Origin: Tellurirhabdus bombi
GTDB taxonomy: Bacteria; Bacteroidota; Bacteroidia; Cytophagales; Spirosomataceae
DNA: 64,000 nt
Assembly (NCBI RefSeq): GCF_021484805.1
Contig: NZ_CP090557.1
Coordinates: 918,501 to 982,500, forward strand
Direction: 5' to 3'
Shown here: positions 52,503-60,122 of the stretch, piece after piece
Numbering within the stretch: the first letter of the stretch is position 1
Layout of the letters: each line of letters opens with the position of its first letter
Notes under the pieces: model-generated
What the model was told of the DNA's origin: nothing
The model's input: the letters and a program-made list of their open reading frames with translations, nothing else
Databases searched by the model: none
Made by a program: the position numbers and the translations under genes

Positions 52503-53177
52503 TTAAGCCGCGCGGCTGGCCTGCGGACGACGCGTTGATCGGATTGTGCCGTTGCGCGCGCTTTCGAGCACCTCGTCGCTGATCACGCCTAGCTGGTGGG
52601 CGCGTTTCAGAACGAACTCAAACGGTAAATTGAAGTAATTGGAAACATCCATACGGAAACTATCCGGAAAGCGCGACAAGCGCACCCCAAAGAAGCTCCG
52701 AATTTCGGCCTCAGGCATGAGGGAAGCCAGCGCTACGCGCTCCGCTTCGGCCAGAAGTTCATCCCGATTAGGGTACAGCTTTTCCAGCCCAATGGCCGCC
52801 GTCAGAATGTGTAAAAAGACTTGCTTGTAAGAGCCCGCCAATTCGTAGGGAAGAATAATCCAGCCTTGCTCCCGGAAGCGAGCCGTGAAGCCCGTCAGGC
52901 CCGGAATACCGCGTAGTTCGCCCGCAACTATTTCGGTTGGAAACTGCAAACGACTGTCTCCTTTAGCTAGCCGATAAACAACAGCCTCTACCGGGCTTTT
53001 CTGAAACAATAAATCAGAAGGCATCTGGCGGCTATTGTCCCAATGATCGGTCAATTTAACAAATACGGCTTCGTTAACCGGCAGGTTTTGGGCCGTACCT
53101 AAACTAACGAGGAGCTGGCGATAAGACGCCAAAAAATCAATTTGCAGTTGATTCGCGTTGAATTTAGCTCGTTTCAT
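52503..53177 (-). CDS. ImmA/IrrE-like protein with lost metal site
   Basis: 224 residues. The C-terminal half follows the ImmA/IrrE peptidase layout: GWIILPYELAGSYKQVFLHI, then EAERVALASLMPEAEIRSFFG, then NYFNLPFEFVLKRAHQLGVI. The HExxH motif is replaced: the position of H-E-L-G-H reads H123-I124-L125-T126-A127, so Glu and the second His are missing. It is therefore probably not an active peptidase and may act as a sensor or binding protein. The start at 53177 (MKRAKFNANQLQIDF) looks natural. No phage repressor lies beside it. Confidence 0.68.
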   Translation of the reverse strand: MKRAKFNANQLQIDFLASYRQLLVSLGTAQNLPVNEAVFVKLTDHWDNSRQMPSDLLFQKSPVEAVVYRLAKGDSRLQFPTEIVAGELRGIPGLTGFTARFREQGWIILPYELAGSYKQVFLHILTAAIGLEKLYPNRDELLAEAERVALASLMPEAEIRSFFGVRLSRFPDSFRMDVSNYFNLPFEFVLKRAHQLGVISDEVLESARNGTIRSTRRPQASRAA

Positions 53178-53336
53178 ATTGTATTAGTTTCCACGCCTGA
53201 ACGGGTCAGCGAAGTGGTTTTTAGTCTTGTTGTTACTTTACGTAAAATGGAAATAAAGATACAACTTTTTTATCACTAATTCAACTGATAATCAAACTAC
53301 TTAAAGGCTAAAAAAGGGGTTTCATTTTAGCTCTTT

Positions 53337-53930
53337 TTACTTCTTCCAGCGCAGGGTATTCAACAGGTGCATGACGTCTTTTCGAATGTATTCGATAACG
53401 GGTGCGAGCGAATCGTTTTCGGTAGCCGTGTTGAAATACAACGCACCACGCAGAAAATGATTGGTCGTATCGGTGGTGTAGAATTGCAGCTGACTCGGCA
53501 CCTCGCCACTGATCGTAATTAGATTGGCCCCCTGCCCCGAAGGTAATCTTAGCGTTTGCTCTTTAAAGGCGTAGGCTTTTTCGTTGTGCTTGGCTGCTAA
53601 TTTATAGGCGTCCTCAACCATCTTGGCTACCCGTTCGGGCTTACCCATAACGGGATGGTATGTAAGCTGGACGTTTGCCTTAAATTCGGGATAATAAATA
53701 AACAGCCAGTGCGGCTGAGCCCCCCGAAACGTGTCCGGCAAAATGCGGGCGTGCTTGGAATACTCGAAGCGGAAAGGATGAGTTTCGGCCAAGGGCTGGT
53801 ACGCATGGGCGGGCATGTCTAGCCGGTTGTATCCTTTTGGTTTTGGGATATAATTATCGGCCCCTGAGCCACCGCAGGCCGCCAAAACCAACACAATCAG
53901 AACCGGCATCACATAGTGAACTAATTTCAT
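53337..53930 (-). CDS. gldD: Gliding motility lipoprotein GldD
   Basis: 197 residues. Signal with lipobox VLVLAACGGSG, then YIPKPKGYNRLDMPAHAYQPLAETHPFRFEYSKHA, the GldD signature. It is needed for gliding and type IX secretion in Flavobacterium; its precise role is unknown. The start at 53930 puts the lipobox at the right distance; the longer frame has an artificial basic N-terminus. A 13-bp hairpin lies in the leader. Confidence 0.92.
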   Translation of the reverse strand: MKLVHYVMPVLIVLVLAACGGSGADNYIPKPKGYNRLDMPAHAYQPLAETHPFRFEYSKHARILPDTFRGAQPHWLFIYYPEFKANVQLTYHPVMGKPERVAKMVEDAYKLAAKHNEKAYAFKEQTLRLPSGQGANLITISGEVPSQLQFYTTDTTNHFLRGALYFNTATENDSLAPVIEYIRKDVMHLLNTLRWKK

Positions 53931-53941
53931 ATTGCCATAAC

Positions 53942-53976
53942 GCGCAAAGCCCGGTTTTTGGTGCCGGGCTTTGCGC
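53942..53976 (-). repeat. 13-bp hairpin upstream of gldD
   Basis: Arms GCGCAAAGCCCGG and CCGGGCTTTGCGC, loop 9 nt. Lies 11 nt upstream of the gldD ATG and 36 nt after the previous stop. It could end the upstream unit or affect gldD translation; the minus-strand flank lacks a U-tract. Confidence 0.5.
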
Positions 53977-54012
53977 TTCTTTCTCAATGACTTTTATACG
54001 CAAAAATAGAGC

Positions 54013-54303
54013 TTACGAGTTAGCTAATTCCAGTTCTTCCTCCCGAACCGGCTCGCCCAGTAGCGTCCGAAAACGGTTGATATTGAACGTGGGCTCGACC
54101 CAGACTTCACCCAGCACAGGATGCTTAACCGGCACATCCGGGTTTTGAATTTCGCCTAATAACAAGCCTGTTTCGCCAGTGGTGTGGCGTTTGGCCTGCC
54201 GAACGGTATACATTTTATCTTTCGAGGGCGTTTTGATGCCAAATTCCGCGTAGAATGCCAGCACCTGGGGTAAAAATAGGTCGTTGATGCAGATAACTTC
54301 CAT
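54013..54303 (-). CDS. Conserved-looking small soluble protein, function unknown
   Basis: 96 residues starting at MEVICINDLF. I recognise no family. It is hydrophilic, with a central VRQAKRHTTGETGLLLGEIQNP and ending PVREEELELANS. The position upstream of gldD on the same strand may mean co-transcription, but the hairpin lies between. An in-frame ATG at 54315 gives 4 more residues. Confidence 0.55.
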   Translation of the reverse strand: MEVICINDLFLPQVLAFYAEFGIKTPSKDKMYTVRQAKRHTTGETGLLLGEIQNPDVPVKHPVLGEVWVEPTFNINRFRTLLGEPVREEELELANS

Positions 54304-54362
54304 GATTTGATCCAAATTGTAACCCGTTTATAACGATGAGTTACCGCTTTTTAGTTCACGAC

Positions 54363-55142
54363 TTAATCCTCAAACAAATTACCTAGCCCACCCAGCACCG
54401 AGCCACCTTCCTTTTTGGACTGTGAGCCACCAGCAGCCAGACGATCAACGAGTTTGGAGATCGGCATTGACTGAATCCAGACTTTACCCGTTCCTCGCAA
54501 TGTGGCCAGGAAAAGGCCTTCACCCCCAAAAATCATCGACTTCAATCCACCCGAGCGCTGAATATCAAAGCTAATCGACGGCTCAAAACCAACAACGCAG
54601 CCCGTATCAACGCGCAGGGTTTCGTTATTTAACTGGCGTTCGATCACAACGCCACCCGCGTGAATAAACGCCATGCCATCGCCCTGAACCCGTTGCAGAA
54701 TGAATCCTTCGCCTCCAAAAAGACCCGCGCCGATGCGTTGGTTGAAATGAATGGCCAGCGATGTTCCCAGGGCAGCGCACAGGAAGGAATCTTTCTGCAC
54801 AATAAGCTGGTTTCCGTAAATGCTGGACAGATTGATTGGCATAACCGTTCCTGGATAAGGAGCCGCAAAAGCTACTTTCCGCTTGCCGTACCCGCGATTG
54901 GTAAAGTGAGTCATAAAGAGCGATTCGCCCGTTAAAAGGCGCGAACCGGCCTGAAAAACTTTACCCATGAACCCACCCGACGGCGACGAGCCATCGCCCA
55001 TTTTGGTCTCAAACTGAATGCCGTCTTCCATATACAGCATGGCGCCGGCTTCAGCAATGACCGTTTCGTTCGGATCTAATTCGATTTCAACAATTTGGAT
55101 GTCTTCACCAATGATTTTGTAATCAATCTCGTGGGAGCGCAT
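54363..55142 (-). CDS. AIM24 family protein (TIGR00266)
   Basis: 259 residues of the AIM24/TIGR00266 beta-rich family. [36 protein letters not shown] and [42 protein letters not shown] are the recurring motifs. Function is unknown in bacteria; the yeast relative is mitochondrial. It follows a small acidic/basic protein gene 20 nt upstream. Confidence 0.88.
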   Translation of the reverse strand: MRSHEIDYKIIGEDIQIVEIELDPNETVIAEAGAMLYMEDGIQFETKMGDGSSPSGGFMGKVFQAGSRLLTGESLFMTHFTNRGYGKRKVAFAAPYPGTVMPINLSSIYGNQLIVQKDSFLCAALGTSLAIHFNQRIGAGLFGGEGFILQRVQGDGMAFIHAGGVVIERQLNNETLRVDTGCVVGFEPSISFDIQRSGGLKSMIFGGEGLFLATLRGTGKVWIQSMPISKLVDRLAAGGSQSKKEGGSVLGGLGNLFED

Positions 55143-55162
55143 ACGTGTTTAGTAATTACGGT

Positions 55163-55390
55163 TTATTCTTCTTCTTCGCCCCCCTCCTCATTCTTATTTT
55201 TGAGGTCTTTGCGGTGGCGTAACTTTTTGTCATCAACCGTTTTGTTCAGGAACGCATTGATGCGGTCAATGTCATAACTATTTGTGATTTCACCAAAGGT
55301 ATTGATTTTAATATCAAACCCTTCTAACTCTTTGTGTACTCGGGGCTTATCCTCTGATGAATCGTCTGATTTATTGGTTTTCTTTGCCAT
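55163..55390 (-). CDS. Small charged protein of unknown function
   Basis: 75 residues: MAKKTNKSDDSSEDKPRV basic-acidic start, a central DIKINTFGEITNSYDIDRINAFLNKT, and an acidic end EEGGEEEE. The central segment looks ordered, the ends disordered. No family is recognised. It is coupled with the AIM24 gene. Confidence 0.6.
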   Translation of the reverse strand: MAKKTNKSDDSSEDKPRVHKELEGFDIKINTFGEITNSYDIDRINAFLNKTVDDKKLRHRKDLKNKNEEGGEEEE

Positions 55391-55414
55391 AACAAGAAAG
55401 AGTGTGGAATGAAA

Positions 55415-55475
55415 AGTTAAGAAGTATGGGTGAAGAATCCAATTGCTTGTAACCTTTTACCCGTACTTCTTAACT
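55415..55475. repeat. 17-nt inverted repeat between gltX and the small charged protein gene
   Basis: Arms at 55415-55431 and 55459-55475 (AGTTAAGAAGTATGGGT and ACCCGTACTTCTTAACT) pair with a single G-U. Loop of 27 nt. The minus-strand flank has only a short T run. Confidence 0.5.
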
Positions 55476-55506
55476 CTTAATAAAGCAAAACGTCCTGATC
55501 GAAGAA

Positions 55507-57054
55507 CTAATTACCGGTCGCCAGTTCGCGTAAGGCCTTTTCCAGCCGCTGGATGGCATCTTCCTTCCCGATAATTTCGAGCGTGATCATTAAATCAGGA
55601 CCAGCGCCAACGCCCGTCAATGCCAGTCGCAACGCCTGCATTACTTTCCCTTGCTTGATCCCGGCTGCTGTCAACGTTTCAGCAATAACCGTTTTAGCAC
55701 TTTCGGCCGTAAAGGCTTCGTTTCCTGCCTGAAAGGCGTCCTTGATGGCCGTCACCGCCCGAATGGCGTCTTCGTTCCACTTGGCCGTCACCACGGCAGC
55801 GTCATAGCTGGCCGGTGCCTGAAAGAATACGTCCGATTGCTGGTAAATTTCGTGGGCAAACGAAACGCGCTCTTTCAACAAACTAACAATTTTTTCCGCT
55901 TTTTCTACGGAGCAGTTAATGCCATCCTGCGCCGCTTGCTCCACCAGCGTACCCGCCAGTTCTGCATTGGGTGTATTGCGCAGGTATTCGTGATTGAACC
56001 ACTTGGCCTTCTGAATATCGAACCGCGCGCCCGCTTTGTGAATATTTTCCAGACTAAACGCCTGAATCAGTTCATCCAGCGTAAATAACTCTTGCTCAGT
56101 GCCCGGATTCCAGCCGAGAAACGCCAGAAAGTTGACCAGCGCCTCCGACAAGTAGCCATCTTCCCGGAAACCCCGCGCCACCTGCCCACTGGCTGGATCG
56201 GTCCACTGAAGCGGGAAAATCGGGAAGCCACCCAGATCGGCGTCGCGCTTGCTGAGTTTACCGTTTCCGTCAGGTTTTAGCAGCAACGGCAAGTGCGCAA
56301 ACTGCGGCATGGTTGATTCCCAACCCAAATAGCGGTACAGCAACACGTGCAAAGGCGCAGAGGGCAGCCACTCTTCCCCCCGAATGACGTGCGTAATGCC
56401 CATCAAATGGTCGTCAACAATATTGGCCAGGTGGTAGGTCGGCATCCCGTCCGACTTCATGAGAACCTTGTCGTCAATCTGCGACGAATGCACCACGACC
56501 CAACCCCGAATCAGGTCATTGAGGCGAATGTCTTCTTTGCGGGGCACTTTCAGACGGATTACATATGGATCGCCCGACTCCAGCCGCGTTTTTACCTCAT
56601 CGGCAGAGAGCGTCAGCGAGTTCTTCATTTGCAGCCGCGTGATGGAATTGTACTGCGCTGCCGGGGCGTTGGCTTCTTCCATCCGTTTCCGCATGGCTTC
56701 CAGTTCGTCGGCGGTATCGAACGCGTAGTACGCTTTTCCTTCTTTTACGAGGCGCTCGGCGTGTTCGTGGTAAATTTCTTTCCGCTCAGACTGGCGATAG
56801 GGGGCTTGCGGGCCGCCTTTGCCGTGCCCTTCGTCAATTTCAATGCCAACCCATTTCAGCGATTCCAGAATGTACTCTTCGGCGCCGGGCACTAAGCGAT
56901 TCTGGTCGGTATCTTCAATGCGGAGCAGCATTTTGCCGCCGTTTTTACGAGCGAACAGGTAATTGTATAAGGCCGTCCGAACCCCGCCAATGTGCAGCGG
57001 TCCCGTTGGACTCGGTGCAAACCGGACCCGGACTTCTTTTGAATTTGTGGTCAT
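55507..57054 (-). CDS. gltX: Glutamate-tRNA ligase
   Basis: 515 residues. HIGH motif in PSPTGPLHIGGVRTALYNYLFAR, KMSKS-like in GKLSKRDADLGGFPIF; the rest is the class I GluRS fold with the anticodon-binding helical domain. The start at 57054 (MTTNSKEVRVRFAPSPTG) is canonical. The downstream region has a 17-nt inverted repeat. No tRNA gene lies nearby. Confidence 0.96.
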   Translation of the reverse strand: MTTNSKEVRVRFAPSPTGPLHIGGVRTALYNYLFARKNGGKMLLRIEDTDQNRLVPGAEEYILESLKWVGIEIDEGHGKGGPQAPYRQSERKEIYHEHAERLVKEGKAYYAFDTADELEAMRKRMEEANAPAAQYNSITRLQMKNSLTLSADEVKTRLESGDPYVIRLKVPRKEDIRLNDLIRGWVVVHSSQIDDKVLMKSDGMPTYHLANIVDDHLMGITHVIRGEEWLPSAPLHVLLYRYLGWESTMPQFAHLPLLLKPDGNGKLSKRDADLGGFPIFPLQWTDPASGQVARGFREDGYLSEALVNFLAFLGWNPGTEQELFTLDELIQAFSLENIHKAGARFDIQKAKWFNHEYLRNTPNAELAGTLVEQAAQDGINCSVEKAEKIVSLLKERVSFAHEIYQQSDVFFQAPASYDAAVVTAKWNEDAIRAVTAIKDAFQAGNEAFTAESAKTVIAETLTAAGIKQGKVMQALRLALTGVGAGPDLMITLEIIGKEDAIQRLEKALRELATGN

Positions 57055-57130
57055 AATTAAGAGCGAAATACGGCTAGACGAACAGAATAAACATGACTCT
57101 GAACGCTAGCCGCCTGGCTATTTTCTAAAG

Positions 57131-57499
57131 TTACTGAACAGCAATAACCGAGATCTCAACATTTACATCTTTGGGCAAACGGGCCACCTCAACGGTTTCA
57201 CGAGCGGGTGGATTGTCGCTAAAGAAGCTGCCGTACACTTCGTTGATGGCCACAAAGTTGTTCAGGTCTTTCACGAAAATGCTGCTTTTAACAATGTTTT
57301 CGTAAGACAGTCCAGCCGCTTGCAGGATGGCTCCGATATTTTCCATGACCTTTTGGGTTTCTGCTTTGATATCGCCCGATTGAGAAACCTCAAACGCGAT
57401 CTGACCAGAAACATAGAGTGTATTATTTACCAGAATAGCTTGGCTATAAGGACCGATTGGAGCGGGTGCGTCGGCCGAGTAGATTACTTTTTTATCCAT
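57131..57499 (-). CDS. RidA family reactive-intermediate deaminase
   Basis: 122 residues: APAPIGPYSQAILVNNTLYVSGQIAF, NIGAILQAAGLSYENIVKSSIFVKDL and PPARETVEVARLPKDVNVEISVIA. The trimer hydrolyses reactive enamines and imines to release ammonia. Arg in PPARETVEV is the conserved substrate contact. The gene stands upstream of gltX on the same strand with an 76-nt gap. Confidence 0.94.
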   Translation of the reverse strand: MDKKVIYSADAPAPIGPYSQAILVNNTLYVSGQIAFEVSQSGDIKAETQKVMENIGAILQAAGLSYENIVKSSIFVKDLNNFVAINEVYGSFFSDNPPARETVEVARLPKDVNVEISVIAVQ

Positions 57500-57595
57500 G
57501 ATGTAAACGTAGCTAACTTCTTGATTCGGTTAGACTGCAAAAGTCGGAAGGTTTCCGGCAGACACCAAATCGGCAGCCGCTTTTCTGTAGCAGAT

Positions 57596-57633
57596 AAAAA
57601 AATCCGGCTCGATTTGGGGAGTCGAGCCGGATT
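57596..57633 (-). terminator. Terminator after the outer-membrane-like gene
   Basis: Arms AATCCGGCTCGA and TCGAGCCGGATT with a T-tract on the minus strand. Confidence 0.82.
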
Positions 57634-57655
57634 AATTCATGAGGCAGATAATCAC

Positions 57656-58714
57656 TTATAAACCGACGCTGAGCCGCAAACCGGGATAAACACTTTTGAA
57701 AGCTCCTTTGACGTACAGTTCGGGATGTACTTTGAACAGGCCTTTGTGATACACTGTACCGCTCAGGCGAAAGGTAGATGGCCCTCCAAAGCGCTGGCTC
57801 GAATAAACGGAAGCGCCCAGGTAAATGCCCGCCAGCACCCGGTTGTAGGAATTAATTTGTTTATTGCTTTGAGGCTCGTAGAACGTTAAACCAACATTGA
57901 CAAAATCCATTCGGCCTGCTCCATTGAACGCAAAATTGGACAGATACCCCACCGAATAGCCGATCCGGCGGTACTGATTTGGCACAAAGGCAAAATCAAT
58001 GGCCAGCGAAGGCGTCCACTGCGTTTTAATCAAACCAACCCCAATATTGGGCGAAATGACCAGCACAGGCCGTTTCGCCAGACCAGGATTGATCACCTCA
58101 GGCTCTTTTCCCTCGCGTTGAATAAGGTCAAAGGCTATGCCAGGCCTGGTCAGCGAATACGTCTGTTTATTATAGCTTTCTGCCGCCTGTATTGCTTTTT
58201 GCACCCTGGCATTTACCCCACCTTGCTGTACGATACGATTCAAATCAGCCAAGTTATTTACCAGAAAATACGCCTGAAACGAATCAGCTTCGCGCCAGGA
58301 AATATGCAGGGTATCCTGTTTGGTCTTTAACTGAATGGGCTCCTCACTTTCCTTGAACAGGAACGAAGCGGTGCGCTGCGGATACGTTCGCAAATCCAGG
58401 GCACGGTCCGTTTCTCCAATGCGAAAATGCGCATGAACCGCCTCGGTAAGCTCCCGCGTGGTGTCGGCCACTTTTTGGTAGTCGGTCAGGAAGAGGCGCA
58501 ATGCCGAATCCAGATTTTGATGGGCTCGAACGTGGGCAAAATTGTCAAAACCCAGCAGAAGCGTGTTGCGCTGACCCAGATCGATTTCGATGTGGCTTTG
58601 CCCCTGAAAGGCTTCCCGATTTTCTTTTTTGCTCAGAATTGACCCTGAATTTTGAGCATACGTCGCCCCAACCAGGCCTATTAGAAGCCAGGGAATTAAA
58701 CCAATACCTTTCAT
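57656..58714 (-). CDS. Exported protein with beta-barrel-like C-terminus, last gene of sigma/anti-sigma unit
   Basis: 352 residues. Signal MKGIGLIPWLLIGLVGATYA. N-terminal part has alternate alpha/beta composition (SHIEIDLGQRNTLLLGFDNF). From residue 210 the chain alternates aromatic strands (KTQWTPSLAIDFAFVPNQYRRIGYSVGYLS) and ends in SVYPGLRLSVGL, suggesting a barrel in the outer membrane. No family recognised. It starts 3 nt after the anti-sigma-like gene, so it may be the signal sensor or a target of the system. Confidence 0.65.
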   Translation of the reverse strand: MKGIGLIPWLLIGLVGATYAQNSGSILSKKENREAFQGQSHIEIDLGQRNTLLLGFDNFAHVRAHQNLDSALRLFLTDYQKVADTTRELTEAVHAHFRIGETDRALDLRTYPQRTASFLFKESEEPIQLKTKQDTLHISWREADSFQAYFLVNNLADLNRIVQQGGVNARVQKAIQAAESYNKQTYSLTRPGIAFDLIQREGKEPEVINPGLAKRPVLVISPNIGVGLIKTQWTPSLAIDFAFVPNQYRRIGYSVGYLSNFAFNGAGRMDFVNVGLTFYEPQSNKQINSYNRVLAGIYLGASVYSSQRFGGPSTFRLSGTVYHKGLFKVHPELYVKGAFKSVYPGLRLSVGL

Positions 58715-58717
58715 GGA

Positions 58718-59428
58718 CTAATTTGATTTTGTGTGTTTAAAAAGAATGAGGGGCGGCGCTAGGTTCTTAGTCGCGTTGCCGGATTCTGCCGGGTCGTTGA
58801 TGGTTCCAAGACGTACCAGACCCTGCGTGCGGTATAACTTAGGCTTTGTTTCTTCTTCTACCTGCCATTCATTGACGTGCATCACCCGAAAACGCTTTCG
58901 GGCCGCCGATTTCCGTGGAGATGCCACGGCAGCGATGGCTTCCTGCGCTGGTTGCTCGGTGCTCAAGGTTTCCGGTACCGCCATTTCGGCGGCTGAAGCG
59001 ATGGGCTGATAAGCGGGGGCAACAACAACTTCTGCGTTTCTGGCTGGTATTTTTTCGCTAGAATTAGTAGCTAGCGCATTAGGACTTTGTTTCGTTCTGA
59101 CAGCAATCGGCTCCCTAACGGCTATTGACTCCTGTTTTGGCACCACTTGTTTACTGCGCACGGCTTGGAGGCGCGATGGCTGAGTGATGGCTGCGGTTGG
59201 TTTTTCGCGCTCAGGCTGCATTAACCAAAAAAAAGTAAGGGCTCCTATTACGCAGGCTGCCACGGCCCATCGCCCCCACGCCAGCCGCTGCTTCTCTGGT
59301 TGCTTCAATTCCTGACTAAGGTTGCCCCAGACCCGCGCTGCATCAAAGGAAGGCACGGGGGCATCGGCCCCTTTCTCCAGGGCCTGCCGAACGAGTCGAT
59401 CAATGGGTTCGTCGGATGTTGGTTTCAT
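58718..59428 (-). CDS. Putative anti-sigma factor
   Basis: 236 residues with one membrane helix (about 54-70, WAVAACVIGALTFFWLM), an N-terminal cytoplasmic part (RLVRQALEKGADAPVPSF) and a Pro/Ala-rich outside part. There is no strong family motif; the role is inferred from the overlap of 29 nt with the sigma gene and the following envelope gene. No zinc anti-sigma motif (HxxxCxxC) was seen. Confidence 0.6.
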   Translation of the reverse strand: MKPTSDEPIDRLVRQALEKGADAPVPSFDAARVWGNLSQELKQPEKQRLAWGRWAVAACVIGALTFFWLMQPEREKPTAAITQPSRLQAVRSKQVVPKQESIAVREPIAVRTKQSPNALATNSSEKIPARNAEVVVAPAYQPIASAAEMAVPETLSTEQPAQEAIAAVASPRKSAARKRFRVMHVNEWQVEEETKPKLYRTQGLVRLGTINDPAESGNATKNLAPPLILFKHTKSN

Positions 59429-59957
59429 AGCCCTGTTTGATTAAAAGTTCCTGCAACATGGTCCGCGCTTTGCTCAACTGAGACTTCGAGGTATTTTCGC
59501 TAATCTGTAACTGCTCGCCAATTTCCCGATGGCTGTATCCTTCCACGACATACAGGTTGAAAACGGTTCGGTAGCCGGTGGGCAGTCGGGCAATCAAGGC
59601 CGTGATCAGGTCGGCATCTAAACCGCTGTCGGGCAGTGGCTTCGGGTCAGGTTGCAAGCTCATCGCCTCATCGGTATAAAGCGTCGGCAAACTGCGCATC
59701 GCCCGCAAATGCTGCAACGCTTCGTTCACCATAATTCGCCGAAGCCAGGCTTCAAAACTGTTTTCGTGACGATCCTGAAAACTACTGAGTGACCGAAATA
59801 CTTTCAGAAATCCAGTCATCAACACCTCTTCGGCTTCCTGCTCGTTGCGCACGTAGCGCAAGCACACGCGGTACATCCGATTGGCATACCGTTCGAACAA
59901 TCGTTTCTGGGCGAATGCATTACCTCGTTGACATTGTTCGATGAGCGGTTGATCCAT
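59400..59957 (-). CDS. ECF-type RNA polymerase sigma factor
   Basis: 185 residues. Region 2: FERYANRMYRVCLRYVRNEQEAEEVLMTGFLKVFRSL. Region 4: LPTGYRTVFNLYVVEGYSHREIGEQLQISENTSKSQLSKARTML. No N-terminal or extra domain. Likely active on envelope-stress genes, with the overlapping anti-sigma and the outer-membrane gene on one transcript. Confidence 0.92.
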   Translation of the reverse strand: MDQPLIEQCQRGNAFAQKRLFERYANRMYRVCLRYVRNEQEAEEVLMTGFLKVFRSLSSFQDRHENSFEAWLRRIMVNEALQHLRAMRSLPTLYTDEAMSLQPDPKPLPDSGLDADLITALIARLPTGYRTVFNLYVVEGYSHREIGEQLQISENTSKSQLSKARTMLQELLIKQGYETNIRRTH

Positions 59958-60061
59958 ACTGTGCGTTTCTATTGACAGAAATGCGGATTAGTTTGCTGGG
60001 GTTGCCTGAGCCGTTAAGTTTTTTGTCTTTTTATTTGGTATGGCTCATTTTAAATCAGGTA

Positions 60062-60102
60062 GCAAAAAAAGACCTGCCAGTTTCGACAACTAACAGGTCT
60101 TT
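60062..60102 (-). terminator. Terminator after glmS
   Basis: AAAGACCTG / CAGGTCTTT arms with a T-tract on the minus strand, 21 nt past the glmS stop. Confidence 0.75.
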
Positions 60103-60122
60103 AAATTCTACTTATTCAGCGC

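Noticed and set aside
52503-53177. Toxin-antitoxin or phage ImmA/ImmR module
   Set aside because: No repressor, integrase or att-like repeat near; neighbours are housekeeping genes.
57060-57130. TAGCC/GGCTA hairpin after the RidA gene
   Set aside because: Five-bp stem with no T-tract on the minus strand.
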